A stretch of 64,000 nucleotides of DNA from Bromus sterilis (Eukaryota > Streptophyta > Magnoliopsida > Poales > Poaceae): contig OX465599.1 in NCBI GenBank assembly GCA_950022295.1, forward strand, positions 4,960,001 through 5,024,000. The letters run 5' to 3'. The notes below the pieces were generated by a model. The model saw only the letters and a list, made by a program, of their open reading frames with translations. It was not told the origin of the DNA and made no database searches. Made by a program: the position numbers and the translations under genes. Of the stretch, positions 35,801 to 42,336 are shown one piece after another; the first letter of the stretch is position 1; the number at the start of each line of letters is the position of its first letter.

Positions 35801-38800
35801 GCACTGGCACTGATCAAGACATGCTCTATAAGGAGATATCAACGTTATCTTTATAGGAAGACGGTTCCGGGGAAGAATTTGTGAAGACAGCCCATGAGTT
35901 GTTTGGGTGGGAGCTCCACAAGGCGATGTTGACGGCTGTCGTCGTCTCTGAGGATGTCGATCGACATGTAAGGGCTCTTCCAATGCATTGTTTCTTAGCA
36001 CAATATCATAGGAGCAATAAAAACTTAAGATACAACCCCCATAATGCATTGTTTCTTAGTGGTTGTATCTTATTTAATGATTTTAGCTACATGTGTGATT
36101 GATCTAATCATGTTTTTTTGTATATGGCCACGTGCAAGGGTTGTATCTTAGCACAATATAGGAACAATAAAAGTTTAAGATACAACTACCACAATGCATT
36201 GTTTCTTAGATGTTGTATCTTATTTAATGATTTTTGCTACATGCATACATGTGATTGGTCTAGCCATAACTTTTGCATATGGCCACGTGCAAGAGTTGTA
36301 TCTTACAGCTAAGATACAACTTCACTCTCTTTTTTCATTAAATACTATGCCACATAAGCAAAATATCTATGATATCGTGCTAAGATACTACCATTGGGAG
36401 TGCCCTAAGTTTTATAACTAGACCATTACTAGTTATTTACTCCAAGCTACGGCCAGGGTTGATTGTTAATAATTAATACTCCATGTGGTTGCATGCATGT
36501 ATCAGTTACTGGCGGATATTTCATGCCTGGAAGAAGAAGCTCTTTCTAATATTTCTATCATTTCCATGGATGTGCATCCCTCGGAGCCATGGTGAGTAAA
36601 TTAATTAATTACAATTTTAATCGGATCGATGGAGAAGTGTACGTGAACATGGGGTTTGATATTGTAAATGTTGATACTTTTTAATATAAATTTGTTCAAA
36701 CTTTATAAAAATTGATTTTGACAAAACCTTATATGCGAAGTAAAAAGAAATGGAGGGAGTACTATCAACTCTAAATATTTTATTTCCATTATCTAACACG
36801 TACGCTCGCACAGGGTATTGATTGTTGGCACAAAAGGCAAGATCTATATTTGGGACTGGCAGGCCAATGAGAAAATAGGAGAATATGAGAGAGAGGGTGG
36901 AAACCCTACCAAAAGCTACAAGGTGGCTCAATTTATCGCTCAAAAGAATTGGGTTGTAACCGGGGGCCCGGACGGGTGGATCCATGTGCTCACATGTCCT
37001 ACAATGTCTCATGTCAAGCAATTCGAAGCTCACCGTGGTGGTGTCACTTCTCTGGCGGTTCACCCATCCCGTCCTTTCCTTCTGTCGACATGTAGTAATC
37101 CTCATCAGTCACTCAGGCTTTGGGACTGGAGCCGCAACTGGTCTTCTACCCGTTCATTTGACGTCTCGTCCCCTGTGACACAAGTCATGTTTAACCCCAA
37201 GCATACCAACACTTTCGCTAGTTTTCACCAGGATGGGAAACTCTTGGTTTGTCTTCCTCCCTCCCTAGCCAACCTTCAATTATCTAGTACTACTCCTGCT
37301 TCATTATTTGCCTCTCATGCATGTGTGCCATAAACTTGATTTTGATTTGATTCTCTGTGCTTCAAGTTAGATGTGGAAAATTGGTCGTATGGATCCTATC
37401 TCCACGATGAAAAAACAGGGAACTGTCGCGCCTGACAATAATTTCACCTACATCGGTGATCGGCACTTCATCGTTATCACCGTAGGGAATTTTGCAGTTG
37501 TAAGTGCATGATAGTGCAATTAATATATGTGCACACAGACCTACATATATATATACGTGACACTAATCTGCAGGTGAATTTCTTTTGCTCTGTGTTGAAT
37601 CAGATATGGGATCTACAGGAACAAAAACGTGTGTACGTACTCGGTACGCCGGTAAGTAGCGAGATAATCGGTACTGTCGTTTGCCATCCGACGCATCCAA
37701 TATTTGTTACAGCTTCACATGATGGGAATATTCTCGTGTGGGACTCCATTACCTACAGGTACGTAAAATATCAACTTATATTTACTCATTTTTGAAACAA
37801 ATGAATAAATTGGATTATATTGGTAAAGGTTTCTCACTAGTACTAGTAGCTTACCAGCAAATTGGGTTATTTTTATGAAGAAAAAAAAAAGATTGAAAGC
37901 TACGCCGCCGGTATGCAGCCGCATGTAGTCGCCTTTAGAGGAAAATTTGATGGCCACCGGATGCATCGCCGCCGGTATCAGGGAGCTATTGCAGCCGAAG
38001 AATTGTGGATGGTTAAAGGAGCCCGTGTTGTAGGCATTATCCTCCTCGGCGAGTGGCACGCCGATGAGATCTACCTTGAACGGTTGCACTCGTAGTGTTA
38101 CGGAGTCACTCCTCGAAATCACGGCATGTCTGGTGTTGTTGTTGTTGCACGACAACTAGACGAGAGCAACACCTTATATTTTGCAAAGGGGCAGTGATCT
38201 TCATGCCCGGTCCGCCCGCAGCACTAGGATCGCGGTCATCTAACGATCAAGATTGTTGCGTACCCTTTTCATTAATGGTAGCTTTTCTCGTTATCTGTTG
38301 CAACACAAAATGTAGCGTCATAAAAAAATACATGTATGTAGTACTAAAAAATATATATATATATAGATACACCCAACTAAGCGACGAGTAATATGGATAA
38401 GCATAATAACATTTTTATGTCACACTCTTAAATGAATGTGTTTAGCACTAAAATACATCTAGATACATTCGTTTAGCGAAAAATTATATAGCTCAAACAT
38501 AGTATTAGCTTTTATCCATATTAATGGGCTCAACTTTGTCTAGATTCGTATGTATTTAGTTAAGTAGTATTTAGACTAGATGAATCTGTATCTAGACAAA
38601 CTTAAGTCCATTAATATGGATCGAAGGGAGTAACGTTTTAGTACCATAATTGCAGCATTTATCGTGTAGCACTCGCAGCAAAAATAGGCTCTGATCCGTT
38701 GGCGTTGCGGAGATGAGAAAGAAAATGAGTGGAGGAGAAGCCTTACGATATGGTATTACACGAGAATACTTATTTTTTTGAGAAACATAAGTACAACCTC

Positions 38801-40176
38801 AACACTGAAACACATGCATATCAATTATATTGTAAGGAAATCGACACGCAAATAACAACGAAGAAGAACGAAAAGTAACATAGGAAACACACAGATTTAA
38901 CGTGGAAGACCCTTTCGCGAAGAAGAAAAAACCACGAGCCAACGAACTATTCTTTATTGTGAAGATGTTACAAACGCCGAAAGATTTATAACTTGATGAT
39001 ATATATCCCGTGCGGCGGCTTACAAAGTATATTTATAGGAGGTAGAAGAGACCTAGGCCAACACTTATCCGTATCGGCGACGCGGAGGCCCAAGCCTATC
39101 GGCGACGGGCCTCCGCTCTGCCCCGTCAAAAGTTTTCTCTTAACTTCATACATGAATTTGGGAGCAACTAATTAGCGGGTACCCTCCCGCACGCCCCTGC
39201 AGAGGTCACTTTTTGCGCGCTCCGATGTCACCACGTGACACGTTTTGGACGCACAGCGCGCAGCCAACGCAGGTCAGATCCAGCCACAGTTTCCCGCTCA
39301 GCCACAACCCTGTCACAGCTCAGTTTTCCAGCCACAGCCCCACAGCCACAACTCCTTTCCACAACCCAGTTTCCAGTCAAAGCCACAGTTTTTTCAGCCA
39401 CAACTCCCTGCCACAGTCCAATTTTTCAGGCAAAGCCACAGCCGCAGTTTTTTTCAGCCACGGTCCAAGCCACAGATCCGCGCGCAGCCACAGGAGAGTC
39501 CACGCGCAGCCACAATTGTTGTTCGCGCGGGACACAGTAAAAATGTGACACGTGTCGGATCTAAAGAGCGTCAAAAGTGACATCTGCGGGGGCACGCGAG
39601 AGGGTACCCGCTAATTAGTGATTGACCATGAATTTGGATCAAGTTCAACATATACCTCACATATATAAGATATGGTATTACACGAGAAAATATATCGAAC
39701 TAACCATGGGCTTCCGACGTTTACAGGTTCAAGAAGGCCTATCCAAGTTTGCGAAAGAAGCCTCTACATATTGGATTTACAAGCTCAAGGAGGTAATGGA
39801 TTTTCTTGTACTAACAGTTTTACCTTGTCGAGAAAAGATTTAGTACAGATAAAGAGACACTAAGTTACAGCAAACTAACTTTTGGTTCCATTAGATATTT
39901 ACTACCTTTTCCAATCCGCATAAGAATCCTATGAGCTCACGAATTCAGTTGGATGTTTCAGTTCTGTCTTGAATCTAGAAAAAAACCAGCATTATGAAAA
40001 CAGTTTCTAAAATAGGTGTAATGTAAATATTTGGAATAATTAAAAGGACCTTTAGTATATGTGTGTAGTGCTATTTTTTGTCCTTTTCAAGCTTCTAAAC
40101 CAGAAAGCTTCAATTGTGTAGGCTCGTGATCGGAAATGAGGAGGGAATATCAGTGTTGGATATTGATCTGGAGTAG
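2354..40176 (+). CDS. protein kinase-MSP-WD40 fusion gene, 12 coding exons, one in-frame stop
   Basis: Joining twelve GT-AG exons gives a continuous phase: 2354-2506, 2608-2866, 30242-30464, 30554-30674, 35151-35312, 35512-35967, 36506-36591, 36814-37246, 37371-37499, 37604-37758, 39727-39792 and 40122-40176 (2,298 nt, 765 codons plus stop). Residues 1-306 are a Ser/Thr kinase: G-loop IGSGGFGVVY 41-50, VAVK lysine 62, HLDLKPEN 169-176 (Leu replaces the HRD Arg, so non-RD), DFG 189-191. Residues 307-458 are an MSP/VAP-like domain, and 459-765 are WD40 blades resembling COPB2. No signal peptide or membrane segment is visible, so the product is probably cytoplasmic. Codon 421 is TAG (35854-35856) while homologous sequence continues after it, so as read the product is about 420 aa of kinase plus partial MSP. 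Kinase-MSP fusions are known in wheat and Aegilops (Snn3-D1). The WD40 extension is inferred from phase and content, and two separate genes remain an alternative. Confidence 0.75.
2867..3165. other. start of the giant intron, nothing recognised
   Basis: AT-rich intronic sequence following the donor at 2867. No repeat ends or coding similarity seen. Confidence 0.5.
3166..3250. mobile_element. short Stowaway-type MITE
   Basis: An 85-bp near-perfect hairpin. The left arm begins TACTCTTTCCGTACAGAAAT, and the right arm is its inverted complement ending AGAGGAAGTA, with TA at both ends. The loop is only about 15 bp. Confidence 0.75.
3251..3839. other. GC-rich intronic stretch, unassigned
   Basis: GC-rich sequence with GGCGGCGG-type runs from about 3600, but no convincing protein. 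It may be remnant transposon or captured 5'UTR-like sequence. It immediately precedes the short-LTR element. Confidence 0.4.
3840..3994 (+). repeat. left LTR of the short-LTR element
   Basis: A 155-bp AT-rich repeat. It shares with 6127-6282 the sequences TATTAGGAAATA, AGATCATTGTA and AATAAACATCGATT, and is followed by a TGGTATC primer-binding site. Confidence 0.8.
6127..6282 (+). repeat. right LTR of the short-LTR element
   Basis: A 156-bp copy of the left LTR with scattered substitutions, preceded by a G-rich polypurine tract. Confidence 0.8.
7703..9364 (-). mobile_element. solo LTR, Athila-like family
   Basis: About 1.66 kb, related throughout to the LTRs at 9400-10986 and 16049-17673. 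On the minus strand it starts TGATATGTCC and ends CGTATCA. It is flanked on both sides by ACGAC (7698-7702 and 9365-9369). One LTR bounded by a 5-bp duplication is the product of intra-element LTR-LTR recombination. Confidence 0.85.
9400..10986 (-). repeat. 3' LTR of the Athila-like element
   Basis: 1,587 bp, closely similar to 16049-17673 with small indels (for example a shorter GC-rich block near 10690). Minus-strand ends are TGATACGTCC and AGCCATCA. Confidence 0.9.
10987..13820 (-). other. non-coding 3' half of the Athila-like interior
   Basis: Between the gag stop and the 3' LTR there is no pol. At 13090-13185 two copies of a GGGGATGCAYGGGGGCATCC hairpin followed by CCAAGCTT lie in tandem. 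The rest is AT-rich without coding similarity. Confidence 0.6.
13821..15884 (-). CDS. gag with retroviral-type aspartic protease region (retrotransposon)
   Basis: An intact frame of about 687 aa. Start ATG 15884 (MGSTENTKLCDF) is preferred over an upstream in-frame ATG in a poor hydrophobic context. The N-terminal third holds the retrotransposon gag core (KLFPFSLRGDAKIWFQSLP, FIGKYYPP, QAWERMKSLVKKCP). The middle is Asn-rich and then a coiled-coil stretch (EQNKAFSKQIGEHTAIL). The C-terminal 150 residues are protease-like with DVGASTSVMPK as the catalytic D-x-G-A motif and a late PIILGRPFL. It would package and mature the element RNA. Reverse transcriptase is absent downstream, and the frame closes normally rather than breaking. 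Confidence 0.9.
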   Translation of the reverse strand: MGSTENTKLCDFTSHNNQDFIYTPISTPATSATSYEIKPALLNLVIKDQFSGAGDDAALHLNNFVELCDMQKYKEVEGDVVKLFPFSLRGDAKIWFQSLPRNSIDSWDKCKDAFIGKYYPPAKIIQLRSNTMNFKQLDNEHVAQAWERMKSLVKKCPTHGLTTWMVIQTFYAGLNFTSRNLLDSAAGGTFMSTTLGAATKLLDEMMTNYSQWHTERAPTGRKVNSVEEITSLNEKVDLIMSLLTKQPSIDPHDVPLNSLVAQEQVDVNFIAINNFNNNAYRGNFASNPRPFPSNYGNNNTYPSNKSYNPAYTKRDLPSYEKLVEIEKATKNYMHTQFEQNKAFSKQIGEHTAILQNISEQLDSLNSEISNLQARLTATETHVSDMSHTQSTLINQMAAKPEVIPMEEDRIKSLPTHHTVATIQIVEDTQTISTQCTPSPVGPINVDANTSTIDKETPMNIEGFKQVSLDDTTTTIDSSDIDFDSCTLSEVISLLHKISRDPHTCTLNLAFTEHITNALIKAREEKIRVEASIPRKLDDGWDPMIKIKLNNFSCYALCDVGASTSVMPKRIFDMFELKPFEPCSFGVRLVDPSVKKPLGKIDDVLIFVNDNYVPVDFIVMDIECEPLCPIILGRPFLRTVGAVIDMKEGNIKFQFPFKKGMEHFPRNKIKLPFESVTWASYSLSLDKT
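16021..16038 (-). promoter_or_regulatory. tRNA-Asp primer-binding site
   Basis: The plus strand reads TCCCCGGCAACGGCGCCA, identical to the 3' end of plant tRNA-Asp, so the minus (genomic RNA) strand pairs with that tRNA to prime reverse transcription. Confidence 0.85.
16049..17673 (-). repeat. 5' LTR of the Athila-like element
   Basis: 1,625 bp. It sits 10 nt from the tRNA-Asp primer-binding site and ends at the CTTGG target duplication. Confidence 0.9.
17721..19359 (-). mobile_element. second solo LTR, Athila-like family
   Basis: About 1.64 kb, related to the LTRs of the complete element but a more divergent copy. It is flanked by ATGGT on both sides (17716-17720 and 19360-19364). It inserted 42 bp from the complete element, in the same orientation. 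Confidence 0.85.
20030..20320 (-). mobile_element. LINE (non-LTR) 3' fragment
   Basis: Minus-strand translation near 20230-20290 gives YAVWNIWKERN, the end of the zinc-binding RT-associated (zf-RVT) region of plant LINEs. A T-run at 20028-20035 (a poly-A on the minus strand) marks the 3' end. It is heavily truncated at its 5' side. Confidence 0.55.
20330..20549 (+). repeat. MULE left TIR
   Basis: Inverted copy of 26286-26505. It includes GATGCGTGCTAAAA and AACTTGTTCCGTGTGCGCA blocks shared by both. Confidence 0.9.
20550..21400 (+). other. MULE left arm, possible remnant of a small zinc-finger gene
   Basis: Sequence inside the left TIR on the strand opposite to the transposase. Around 21023-21213 reading frames give FPTHDG and, after a possible splice, CDFWHWEQDYEAYL, which resembles the second half of a GRF zinc finger. 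The upstream cysteines are not clear and no full ORF can be assembled. Tentative. Confidence 0.25.
21930..26087 (-). CDS. mudrA-like MULE transposase, six exons, one frameshift
   Basis: Minus-strand exons with GT-AG borders: 26042-26087, 23884-25416, 23503-23804, 22704-23418, 22520-22624 and 21930-22424. The N-terminal part is acidic (runs of D/E). A MuDR DNA-binding region follows (FKVGQVF...LLRRAITEYS, GCPWYMWAS). Next is the DDE transposase core (VICLDGCHLKTNSGGILLTA, PFACAVVGIEDTESWNWF), then the SWIM zinc finger (ACSCQRWNLTGIPCHHAIA), a CCHC knuckle (CSHCGLPGHNKGGC) and a Lys/Glu-rich coiled coil. The frame breaks once near 24647, between GQVFD and VKLLRR, where a 1-2 base indel puts a TAA in frame. 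This is the only lesion seen. The gene binds the TIRs and catalyses cut-and-paste movement. Confidence 0.85.
26286..26505 (-). repeat. MULE right TIR
   Basis: Inverted copy of 20330-20549, abutting the ATTAAAAAA duplication. Confidence 0.9.
26741..26860. mobile_element. truncated Stowaway-type MITE
   Basis: Starts with CCTCCATTCTTAAATATAAG and contains the family-typical ACTACATACAAATGTATATA and TTTAGAGTGTAAATTCACTC segments, but stops soon after the centre (CCGTATATAG). The right arm is missing. Confidence 0.65.
27000..28080. repeat. intronic stretch with two internal duplications
   Basis: TAACCCCGTCGAGMTGGACG occurs near 27017 and 27502, each followed by a similar GTGTC..TGCATATGCAYGACTA context about 490 bp apart. 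From about 27920 and 28020 two ~100-bp tandem units share CCTTCATTGAATGCAGCCCA and AAATTAGCGYCATCTTT. No gene is present. Confidence 0.6.
28513..29245. repeat. three imperfect ~270-300-bp tandem repeats in the small Helitron
   Basis: Units start near 28513, 28812 and 29082. Each has AACGGRA..TTTTAATYTTATGATAAAATRCCTAT, ATTAACTTTAYATATYTT, ACACTTTTTGTGA-like and CATGTAGGATT-like blocks. Confidence 0.7.
29438..29625. repeat. two ~95-bp tandem repeats
   Basis: ACACATGGTGAGRGGCTCCAGG-like starts near 29439 and 29531 are each followed by GACTGTGGGCCGC, GGCAAAGGCCCAG and TTCTTTATATTTACT. Confidence 0.7.
29941..30037. mobile_element. Stowaway-type MITE
   Basis: A 97-bp hairpin element: the left end TACTCCCTCTGATCCATATT and its inverted complement at the right end (ATATGGATCGGAGGTAGTA), with TA borders. 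It lies about 200 bp upstream of the exon 3 acceptor. Confidence 0.8.
30242..35312 (+). CDS. kinase C-lobe exons 3-5 of the fusion gene
   Basis: Exon 3 (30242-30464) supplies the catalytic loop HLDLKPENIML and the DFG motif (TDFGLS). Exon 4 (30554-30674) gives RYIAPEI followed by YKSDIYALGIIIVELLTG. Exon 5 (35151-35312) ends the domain with RVRMCTEIARNCMERD and RPMIQEVI. All three keep phase with exon 2 despite the 27-kb intron. The HRD arginine is leucine (HLD), placing it among non-RD kinases, a class enriched in immune receptors. All core catalytic residues are present, so the kinase itself looks active. The link between exons 4 and 5 is slightly short compared with common relatives. Confidence 0.85.
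30740..30880 (-). mobile_element. LINE-like 3' end remnant
   Basis: On the plus strand AAAATAGGCTTTCGCCCTGC followed by TTTACAGATAAA matches, inverted, the 3' terminus of the elements ending at 19768 and 53943. The rest is not preserved. Confidence 0.45.
31380..33700. repeat. AT-rich block dense in TTACAGT/ACTGTAA motifs
   Basis: Dozens of copies of a short motif in both orientations (TTACAGTGTAA, AATTACACTGTAATT and variants) fill 31400-32660 and 33230-33660, separated by a less repetitive stretch. Within it, 31397-31795 is three tandem ~160-bp units beginning TGATCACAATTAGCAATTAC. Clustered inverted and direct short motifs resemble the subterminal transposase-binding regions of CACTA or some MULE elements, but no terminal repeat or transposase was found. 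Confidence 0.55.
33960..34260. repeat. two ~160-bp tandem repeats
   Basis: Both begin AAACACTAAGCATCCA (33963 and 34123) and share GGGGCAGAGGATGG, GAGATGGAA and TTACCTGCA segments. A GC-richer tail follows to about 34480. Confidence 0.6.
35512..35967 (+). CDS. MSP (VAP-like) domain exon, contains premature TAG
   Basis: A 456-nt exon between TGCAG and GTAAGG. It begins FTVFPGTELVDVYPRELRF and continues with PFVPN, CQLSVTNKT, FWAITPGDMDRY and ITLHRDAQEELPS, a major sperm protein fold as in VAP proteins, which bind short peptide motifs at membranes. After 114 codons an in-frame TAG (35854-35856) interrupts it. The next 37 codons (EEFVKTAHELFGW, LTAVVVSED) continue in the same frame to a normal donor, so the stop looks like a point nonsense change rather than the ancestral end. 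An alternative is that this allele naturally makes a truncated kinase-MSP. Confidence 0.8.
36006..36320. repeat. duplicated MITE-like segment in the MSP-WD40 intron
   Basis: Two ~165-bp units share TTAGCACAATAT..AGGARCAATAAAA, TTAAGATACAAC, AATGCATTGTTTCTTAG, GTTGTATCTTATTTAATGAT and ATATGGCCACGTGCAAG. Internal inverted copies of GTTGTATCTTA suggest hairpin potential. Confidence 0.6.
36506..40176 (+). CDS. COPB2-like WD40 exons 7-12 of the fusion gene
   Basis: Six exons in consistent phase encode about 307 residues of WD repeats. Recognisable strings are SMDVHPSEPW, IYIWDWQ, KNWVVTGGPDGWIHV, FEAHRGGVTSLAVHPSRPF, LRLWDWSRNW, VTQVMFNPKHTNTFASF, IWDLQEQKRV and VVCHPTHPIFVTASHDGNIL. The order and wording (EAH..V..LAVHP, LWDW, V.FNPKDTNTFAS) follow the N-terminal propeller of coatomer beta'. 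The last two exons are short: 39727-39792, found by phase, and 40122-40176, which reads LVIGNEEGISVLDIDLE and then a stop. It lacks the alpha-solenoid of true COPB2. If the TAG in the MSP exon is real, this part is untranslated unless initiated separately or read through. Confidence 0.75.
36655..36765. mobile_element. truncated MITE
   Basis: Ends with AAAAAGAAATGGAGGGAGTACT and has the TTTGACAAAACCTTATATGC segment typical of a Triticeae MITE right arm. The complementary left arm is missing. Confidence 0.5.
38500..38632. mobile_element. Stowaway-type MITE with a degraded left end
   Basis: Left arm TTATCCATATTAATGGGCTC and right arm TCCATTAATATGGATCGAAG plus GGAGTA are inverted repeats, with CTAGA..TCTAG inner arms. 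The left CTCCCT terminus is mutated. Confidence 0.65.
39163..39617. mobile_element. non-autonomous MULE-type element in the WD40 intron
   Basis: Inverted ends of about 75 bp contain ACTAATTAGCGGGTACCCTC and CGCAGARGTCACTTTT, with CACGTGWCACR further in. CATGAATTTGG lies just outside both ends (39151-39161 and about 39628), compatible with a 9-11-bp target duplication. The interior (39270-39510) is a degenerate array of AGCCACAGTTTT-like units with no ORF of note. Confidence 0.65.
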
Positions 40177-41364
40177 GAGTTGGATTGGATCTCAATGATG
40201 CCGGCCTACACGATCGAAGTGTTCCAAGCTGTTTACATTTCTCCCGGAACTAGCACCGGTCATTTCAAATGGAAGTTTTCAACTTATCAGTAAGTGTATT
40301 AGCTGCAATAAATTAATATGCTGGACAAGGATGAACAGAAGCAGAAAGAACAGATTTACCCTATAATCTATATACCAGAATCAGACCTAGTTGTCCTAGG
40401 TACAACTGCTCTGCCTCTGTTTTAATTTGTACCGATGTTTCGTATGCGCACTGTAACGTTCACTGGTATTGTGATGATGATGATGCTGGCATTTGAAAAT
40501 TGTTAGCACATTCAGTCCAGAAAGATTGATATTGTATCACGTGATCCGACATATATGCGTTTATCTGGGTTAATTGGTCACTGTAGAGTTGCCTGGTATG
40601 TTTTCTGCATCACTGGGACCTTGGCCTGCTCAATGCAGCGCTGCGGGTGCGGGGTGCGCTGGTTGCGGCTGTCCAGAACCGATCAGGACAGGGCTTGGCA
40701 AGGCCTGCAAGTGCAGATGGTGTCCGAAGCCGCCGCTGTCATGTTCTCTGCATCGGCAGTCTGCACAATTGGGGATGGCTGAGCGCCGTGCTTCTGGTCA
40801 GAGAGGTGGATTGGGGGTTCTTTCTTCTACGGCCGCGGTTGCCCTGGACATTGACATGGTGCTAATCTGGACGAAGTTCCAATCGCTTGCTTGCGCGTGG
40901 ATTGCCTCATCAGCCTTGTTGTCCGCTCCGCCGTGCCTTCAAGAACCGGAGACGAACGCAAACATCCTCGTCCAGACCAAAGTGCTCCTTTGCTCGGACA
41001 GTTTGGTTCTCAGGTGCTGGAGCCCAGGAGGTGGGACGGCTTCACCCCTTATCCAATTTGATCCACATGGTGGACTGGTGGATCACATGTAGCGAGGTGA
41101 CATGAAAATATAGTTATGTCATTTTCATCTAATGAATGCTAGTAGTTATTTCGTTCTAGTAAATGGTATTTTTTGAATGGTAAACATTATATAGGCCTTA
41201 CATTTAATTTGGAGCCGAGAAACCAAAAAAATAAAATCCTTTCCATTTGAAATGCAACCATAAGGATGCACTATAACTAGCAAGCAGTATTGTCAGGTTA
41301 CCGAATTTAGACCACGCAACTCTGTCAGAAGAATGGTTTTCCTCAGACTAATTTGTCGCAGCAA
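40177..41364. other. region 3' of the kinase-fusion gene, no gene confirmed
   Basis: The probable 3'UTR follows the stop at 40174-40176. A GC-rich patch at 40570-41090 has overlapping open frames with a Cys-rich segment but no recognised family, and no codon or motif evidence that it is expressed. Confidence 0.4.
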
Positions 41365-42330
41365 TCATTGATTAACATAGGTTGCTCTTTTGACAAATCA
41401 GCATGAAACAAAACCTCATATTTCACATCACTGGTGAGAGAGAAACAATAACAGGAACTGTAGAAAGTAACCTATGCTGGGAACTTAATTTCAGAGTATT
41501 ATCGTCGTGTATTCTTGATGATGATCAATGAGCAAAAAATCTGTCTTCCCTGTAAATTAAAGATCCAAATCCACAAGAAGAATGATGCTTCAGTAGTATT
41601 CCTGGTACAGACAACAGAAAATGAAGGCCCCAAAAGCAGAACACCCAGAAACTCATACAGAAGGTAACGAACTGAAAACTCTGCCAGCAAGCCTCTTTAC
41701 TGAATTCTAGCGACAGAGAAGCACAGATGGGGGACAAAAGCCATCGTCTTCTTCTAGTTTATTACACTGCAATATACGGTCACTACGAGTAACACGAACA
41801 TGCAAATACAAGACTTGTGCACAAATCGGTCCCAAAACATTTACCAACTACTCCTACTTGACAAGAAGGGATACACAACCGGATGCCGTGCCAAAGATGT
41901 ACATACCAAACATTGGCTAAAGGAGAATGCCGACCCAGTGCTACACATGATTCCATTTTTTTTCCATAAACAAACAAGACTACGCATGCAAATGCAACCA
42001 TAAGGATGCACTATAAGCAGCAAGCAGAAAAACAGAAGAAATGCTTCGGTAGTATCCACGGTACAGGCTACAAAAAAACAGAACACCCAAAACTCATTCT
42101 GTGCAAGTGTTACATAAGGTGCAGAACTGAAAACTCTGGCAGTAAGCCTCAGTGTTAAAAAGACATTGTGCACTCTTTATTGAATTCAACATCAGAAAGG
42201 GAACTAAGCAGCAGAAACGACACCAACAAATACCATAGCACCGGTGATCAACGGAAAACAGTATTGGCACGCATACAAAAGCAAACAGAGGAATGCAAAG
42301 CAGAGACAGATTGGCATCCGAAAACATCAT
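41365..42330. repeat. duplicated DUF594 3'-flank segments
   Basis: Two related blocks (41250-41720 and 41990-42200) share GCAACCATAAGGATGCACTA, TGCTTCRGTAGTATYC and GCAGAACACCCA. The first also matches the 3' flank of TPLATE (61125-61345), for example CTTGATGATGAYCAATGARC. These are probably 3' flanks left by lost gene copies. Confidence 0.55.
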
Positions 42331-42336
42331 AGTGAA

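Noticed and set aside
40574..41092. 172-codon Cys-rich frame considered as a metallothionein-like gene
   Set aside because: The Cys spacing does not match known metallothionein types, competing frames are equally open, and there is no supporting gene structure.
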